Source: Massilia sp. 9096
GTDB taxonomy: Bacteria > Pseudomonadota > Gammaproteobacteria > Burkholderiales > Burkholderiaceae_D
Assembly (NCBI RefSeq): GCF_000745265.1
Contig: NZ_JQNN01000001.1
Coordinates: 3,038,001-3,102,000, forward strand
Direction: 5' to 3'
DNA: 64,000 bases
Position 1 is the first letter of the stretch. Each line of letters begins with the position of its first letter. A model generated the notes under the pieces. That model was not told the DNA's origin, ran no database searches, and saw only the letters and a program-made list of their open reading frames with translations. The translations under genes were made by a program, and so were the position numbers. Shown one piece after another: positions 61,121 through 64,000 of this stretch.

Positions 61121-61498
61121 GTGGTTTGTAAGAAAGACCGTAAGGGGCTTGTCGCGTACCCAGAGCAACTAGTTCGCCTGCACGCGCTGCGCCGACTTGC
61201 AGAAGTATTTCAAGTCACAGAGGCATCGCTTTCCGGTACCGATAGATTTGGTGAAGAGTTGAGAGCTGCCCCGCCCACTTTTTTTCGGTTCAACGAGTTT
61301 GACGAGCTCGACGACGATATCAAGTGGGTTGCTAACAAGCGGCTTCGTCGCGAAATGGCAGCCGGGAACTTGGTGATTCGTACCGTCGAGGATTATTGCG
61401 ACCATATGGTTCAGTGCAGTTGCCTCAAGCCTGAACGAGTCGCCGAAGTCCTCAAGTTGCCCGTCGCAGCTGGGCAGAACGCCAGTCCTGCTCCTTAA
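61121..61498 (+). CDS. Hypothetical protein, array gene 5
   Basis: A 125-residue protein started at GTG 61121. It is mostly helical, with LVRLHALRRLAEVFQVTEAS, an acidic stretch FNEFDELDDDIKWVANKRLR, and two cysteines (VQCSCLKPERV). No signal peptide, no membrane helix, no family recognised. The start is uncertain because no strong ribosome site lies before GTG 61121; an ATG two bases upstream belongs to another frame that stops after 17 codons. Confidence 0.5.
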   Translation: MVCKKDRKGLVAYPEQLVRLHALRRLAEVFQVTEASLSGTDRFGEELRAAPPTFFRFNEFDELDDDIKWVANKRLRREMAAGNLVIRTVEDYCDHMVQCSCLKPERVAEVLKLPVAAGQNASPAP

Positions 61499-61534
61499 GC
61501 AACTAGGGCCGTATGGATGGTTCAACGCGCGAAC

Positions 61535-61637
61535 GTCTCCTTTGGGTCGAGAGCTGCCTGTCGTGACAGTCTGAGAGTTTGTCAGCTCGGCAACCTGCTA
61601 TGCTGGCCTGAACGGCCGGGTTCGGCCACAACCGGAC
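61535..61637 (+). repeat. Palindromic array repeat, long form (copy 5)
   Basis: 103 bp, starting GTCTCCTTTGGGTCGA and ending CACAACCGGAC. It shares CTGTCGTGACAGTCTGAGAG with copy 4 exactly. It lies 42 bases before the next ATG. Confidence 0.8.
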
Positions 61638-61679
61638 GGTCAACAACAAGCTCATCGTAGCCAACTTAACAGGAAAGCC

Positions 61680-62003
61680 ATGTTTCCAGTCGATGAAATT
61701 GTCGTCACGGAGGTCGCCGGTGACCAGGCGCGAGTGCAAGCGACGAGTTCGATCCACAAGAGTCAGCTTTCCCGTCTCGGTTTCGAGGAACAGGCTGACG
61801 CAATGGCTAGACCTATTTCCGGTGTTGACGACAGAATCCATGTCTTAGTAAAGCTCGTCGAACTCGGAGCCTTGTTTTCGGCTGGACGAGATTGGAGCCC
61901 AGAAGAGCTAGTCCAGTACTACTGTGAGCAGGGCTTAATAAGCGGCCCATACCGTGTAATCGCATTGAAGAATCCTGAGCAGTTCGTGATTTCCACTCGG
62001 TAG
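61680..62003 (+). CDS. Hypothetical protein, array gene 6
   Basis: A 107-residue, mildly acidic protein with AGGAAA before the ATG. It has a beta-like N-terminus (MFPVDEIVVTEVAGDQARVQ) and a helical C-terminal part (RIHVLVKLVELGALFSAGRD, then PEELVQYYCEQGLISGPYRV). No family or membrane signal recognised. It is separated from its neighbours by repeats on both sides. Confidence 0.6.
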   Translation: MFPVDEIVVTEVAGDQARVQATSSIHKSQLSRLGFEEQADAMARPISGVDDRIHVLVKLVELGALFSAGRDWSPEELVQYYCEQGLISGPYRVIALKNPEQFVISTR

Positions 62004-62011
62004 GTGGCGAG

Positions 62012-62069
62012 GTCCGCTTCGGGTCGGAAGCAGACGTAGTCGTACGTCTGGAATCGGCCAGAAGCGGAC
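62012..62069 (+). repeat. Palindromic array repeat, short form (copy 6)
   Basis: 58 bp: GTCCGCTTCGGGTCGG at the left and GGCCAGAAGCGGAC at the right. GTCCGCTTC pairs perfectly with GAAGCGGAC at the end, CAGAC pairs with GTCTG, and the loop contains GTAGTCGTAC. This is the cleanest palindrome of the set. Confidence 0.85.
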
Positions 62070-62196
62070 GCATCTCACTGTGAGAATTGATGACTTTTCA
62101 GTACCTGCGCCGATGCTATGCTCTCGGTATGCCCCACTGCTCAGTTGTTAGCTGAACGTGGGTTGAGCCAGTAAGTCGTTTTGTTTCTCGTCCCTT

Positions 62197-62907
62197 ATGC
62201 TGAATTATTTGCTTGCAGCTTATCTGTTGTTTGTCGCACCCACGCTTAACATGTGGCGCAGCCTGCATCCCAAGAGTAAGAAACAACCTCGCACATCAAT
62301 TCTTCGTTACTGGTCTATGAGTTGGCCGGTCATCGTCATGCTGGGAATACTCTGGATAGGCGCTTGGCAGGCAGGCTACTCAGCTAGAGAAGTTGGATTT
62401 GATATCCCGCTGTCCAGCGCCGGCACCTGGGGTCTAGCCTTTGCTGTACTGCTCCTGGGCGGTCTTACCGCGGCTGGCAACGTAATCGAGCGGCGCTACA
62501 CGCCCAAGCGTCGCGCCGAGAACGAACGCAAGTTGCTCGATGCAGATTTCCCCTGGCCGCAGAATGGCGCTGAAGCCCTAGTCTTTGCGCTCAGCATGTC
62601 ACTCATGACTGCAGGATGGGAAATCCTCTACCGTGGTTTCATTCTGCTGCTGCTAACGCCTAGCACGGGCTTGCCCTTCGCAATTGCTATCTCCGCCTTT
62701 GCATACGGGATCGCACATGGTTACAAGTCGCCGAAACAGCTGATTGCCTCGATGGTATCGGCCTTCGTATTCACGATCGCCTATGCCTTGACGCACAGCT
62801 TATGGTGGCTGATGGTTATTCATGCGGGCTTACCGCTGAGTGCAGTTCCGGCAGCGCTTCGGGCATACCGTGGCAGCGCAACAAAGGCACTGCACACGCT
62901 GACATAG
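62197..62907 (+). CDS. CPBP-family (CAAX-type) intramembrane protease homologue, array gene 7
   Basis: A 236-residue membrane protein with about six hydrophobic helices. The CPBP core is in the second half: GWEILYRGF (motif 1; only the second Glu of EExxxR remains, the first is Trp), FAYGIAHG (motif 2 His) and HSLWWLMVIHAG (motif 3). Active members cut peptides within the membrane and often give immunity to bacteriocins. With the first Glu lost, activity is uncertain. It is the last gene of the array. Confidence 0.78.
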   Translation: MLNYLLAAYLLFVAPTLNMWRSLHPKSKKQPRTSILRYWSMSWPVIVMLGILWIGAWQAGYSAREVGFDIPLSSAGTWGLAFAVLLLGGLTAAGNVIERRYTPKRRAENERKLLDADFPWPQNGAEALVFALSMSLMTAGWEILYRGFILLLLTPSTGLPFAIAISAFAYGIAHGYKSPKQLIASMVSAFVFTIAYALTHSLWWLMVIHAGLPLSAVPAALRAYRGSATKALHTLT

Positions 62908-63197
62908 CAGAGTCAAAGCTCAATAATCGGCGCACCGGAAATAGGCCCTAAAGTCCGCTTCGGGTCGGTAGCAGACAGACACGACCATTATCCGGCACTG
63001 ATACAAAAGCTCTGTTCGCAAACAAATCAATGCCCCGGCCCAAGCAAGCTCGGCTGCAAAATTCTCATACTGACAGGTCGACGCAGGCTGCCGCTTGCAG
63101 GCCAGTCCCGGGTCCACCAGTCATGATTCATGCGCATCACTCCTCTCGCGGCATGGATCGAGCTTGTGAGGGGCTTTCGGGCCATGCCCGTAAACGC
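62908..63197. other. Array edge: half repeat, otherwise no gene seen
   Basis: At 62953-62976 there is the left half of a repeat (GTCCGCTTCGGGTCGGTAGC then AGAC) with no right half. The remaining sequence up to the TetR stop shows no supportable gene and turns GC-rich again after 63100. Confidence 0.55.
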
Positions 63198-63821
63198 TCA
63201 TTCGTCGGCCTGTCCCGACAGATCCAACTGCGCCAGCGCCGCCAGCCCCTGCTCGATAGTCGCCATGAAAGCGGCGTCGGCCGCCTGCGCCGAGGCCCCG
63301 CTTGCTACCTGGCGGATCGCCTCTTCCCACGCCGTGCGCACGCTCAGTGCGACGATGCCACCCGCGAGCCGCGCCCGGCCATCCGGTTCCGGACCGCCCA
63401 GCTCGACGGCAAGGCCTGCGGCCGCTTCCTCGGCCAGTTCGCGCATGCGCGCCTTGAGCGCGGGACTGGCCTGGACGATGCGCCACCAGTCCAGCGTATG
63501 GCGGTCGACGTGATAGATCACTGGCTGCGTTTCGGTCAGCGCACGCACGCAGGCGCGTAGCACGTCGGCCGCCGATTGACCCTGCGCCCGCCCGCGCAAG
63601 GCCTGGCGCAGCGGCAGCAAGGTCAGATCGTCTTCGCGGTCGAGGATCAGCTCTTCCTTGCGTGCAAAGTAATTGAAGATCGTCATCTTCGAAACCTTGG
63701 CAGCATCGGCGATCTCCTCGACCGTCACCGCATCGAAGCCGCGCTCGAAAAACAGCGCCGTCGCCACGTCCGAGATCCGCTGCCGCGTTTCCCGTTTTTT
63801 CTCTTCCCGTACCTGCCCCAT
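63198..63821 (-). CDS. TetR-family repressor
   Basis: A 207-residue TetR regulator with the N-terminal helix-turn-helix (EKKRETRQRISDVATALFFE, then SKMTIFNYFARKEEL, about 7-58) and a C-terminal ligand domain typical of the AcrR-like group. It is divergent from a FAD monooxygenase gene and separated from it by a large palindrome, so it probably represses that gene and itself. Inducer unknown; flavin monooxygenase partners often inactivate drugs or aromatic compounds. Confidence 0.88.
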   Translation of the reverse strand: MGQVREEKKRETRQRISDVATALFFERGFDAVTVEEIADAAKVSKMTIFNYFARKEELILDREDDLTLLPLRQALRGRAQGQSAADVLRACVRALTETQPVIYHVDRHTLDWWRIVQASPALKARMRELAEEAAAGLAVELGGPEPDGRARLAGGIVALSVRTAWEEAIRQVASGASAQAADAAFMATIEQGLAALAQLDLSGQADE

Positions 63822-63843
63822 CGTCGGCTCCCTTTTCGAAAAT

Positions 63844-63888
63844 TATACCCGGTCAAAAATTAGTAGCAATAATTTTTGACTCGGTATA
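63844..63888. promoter_or_regulatory. TetR operator between repressor and monooxygenase
   Basis: Two 19-base arms, 63844-63862 (TATACCCGGTCAAAAATTA) and 63870-63888, match as inverted repeats at 17 of 19 positions, with 7 bases between. The TATAAT on the minus strand just outside the left arm, with TTGCTA 16 bases upstream, would be the repressor's own promoter. Binding of the repressor is inferred from the shape and place. Confidence 0.75.
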
Positions 63889-63911
63889 AGATTTTTCAAA
63901 AGGAGGTGTCC

Positions 63912-64000
63912 ATGAACGGTTCGAATGGCAAACAGGTATTGATATCGGGTGCGAGCTTCGCAGGACTTTCATCCGCTTTCTGGATGAGCGAATTGGGCTA
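63912..64000 (+). CDS. FAD-dependent monooxygenase, N-terminal part (runs off the end)
   Basis: Only the first 29 full codons are in the window. After AGGAGGTG and ATG 63912 the protein reads MNGSNGKQVLISGASFAGLS, an FAD-binding Rossmann start (GxSxAG variant), then SAFWMSELGY. This fits PHBH-type flavin monooxygenases such as tetracycline-modifying TetX relatives. Substrate unknown. It is under the divergent TetR repressor. Confidence 0.75.
   Translation, partial: MNGSNGKQVLISGASFAGLSSAFWMSELG

Noticed and set aside
57461..62976. Reading the array repeats as integron attC sites
   Set aside because: The ends lack the GTTRRRY and RYYYAAC core sites, and similarity between copies begins at GTCC rather than at such cores. 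No integrase gene is in the window.
1..64000. CRISPR arrays, rRNA or tRNA genes, prophage
   Set aside because: No regularly spaced short repeats with unique spacers of equal length, no tRNA-like cloverleaf or rRNA sequence, and no phage structural genes were recognised. The spaced repeats at 57-63 kb enclose genes, not spacers.

Overview
The window is a chromosomal segment of a GC-rich, flagellated Gram-negative bacterium. The most likely source is a betaproteobacterium of the Oxalobacteraceae (Massilia-like). This rests on the core gene set hemW-rdgB, rph, a PP2C/kinase pair, yicC-gmk-rpoZ-spoT and greB, on the flagellar fliC-flaG-fliD-fliS-fliT order, and on very GC-rich codon use. The taxonomic call is inference; no rRNA gene is present.

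Layout. 0-7 kb: the end of an MFS exporter, then a TetR repressor divergent from a complete AcrAB-OprM type tripartite multidrug pump, closed by a strong terminator. 7-10.8 kb: an M28 peptidase, a HAD dehalogenase and a chemoreceptor. 10.8-12.7 kb: hemW and rdgB. 12.7-30.4 kb: what looks like an inserted block between rdgB and rph. It holds a two-component system divergent from a heavy-metal RND operon, DUF4380 and DUF3943 envelope proteins, a PLP-dependent acyl-CoA:amino acid synthase, and an outer-membrane porin with a NitT/TauT-type ABC importer behind a long, strongly folded 5' leader. 30.4-40.6 kb: rph, phosphatase, kinase, yicC, gmk, rpoZ, spoT and greB. A degraded sensor kinase/receiver pair and a heme oxygenase sit between spoT and greB.

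40.7-45.8 kb: a small membrane protein, a NarX/NarL-type two-component pair, a glyoxalase-family remnant and a diguanylate cyclase. 46-54 kb: the late flagellar genes fliC, flaG, fliD, fliS and fliT, a FliK-like protein, an FlhB-tail protein and the c-di-GMP brake YcgR, with two recognisable sigma-28 promoters. The GGDEF enzyme and YcgR suggest c-di-GMP control of motility. 54-57.4 kb: an SDR enzyme, a LysR regulator with a broken quinone-reductase gene and a DUF1330 gene, and an exported-looking methyltransferase.

57.4-63 kb is the most unusual part: a lower-GC accessory strip in which seven short, unrelated, same-strand genes each follow one copy of an imperfect palindromic repeat. The repeat has a short form of 58-59 bp and a long form of 103 bp with the same ends. 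An IS30-family element has inserted into one copy, leaving a GGTC duplication; its transposase carries a premature stop. The layout resembles a gene-cassette array, but the repeats do not match integron attC sites. The window ends with a TetR repressor divergent from the start of a FAD-dependent monooxygenase, with a large palindromic operator between them.

Several genes (sensor kinase, receiver, flavoprotein, glyoxalase) look shortened by internal deletions that kept the reading frame.
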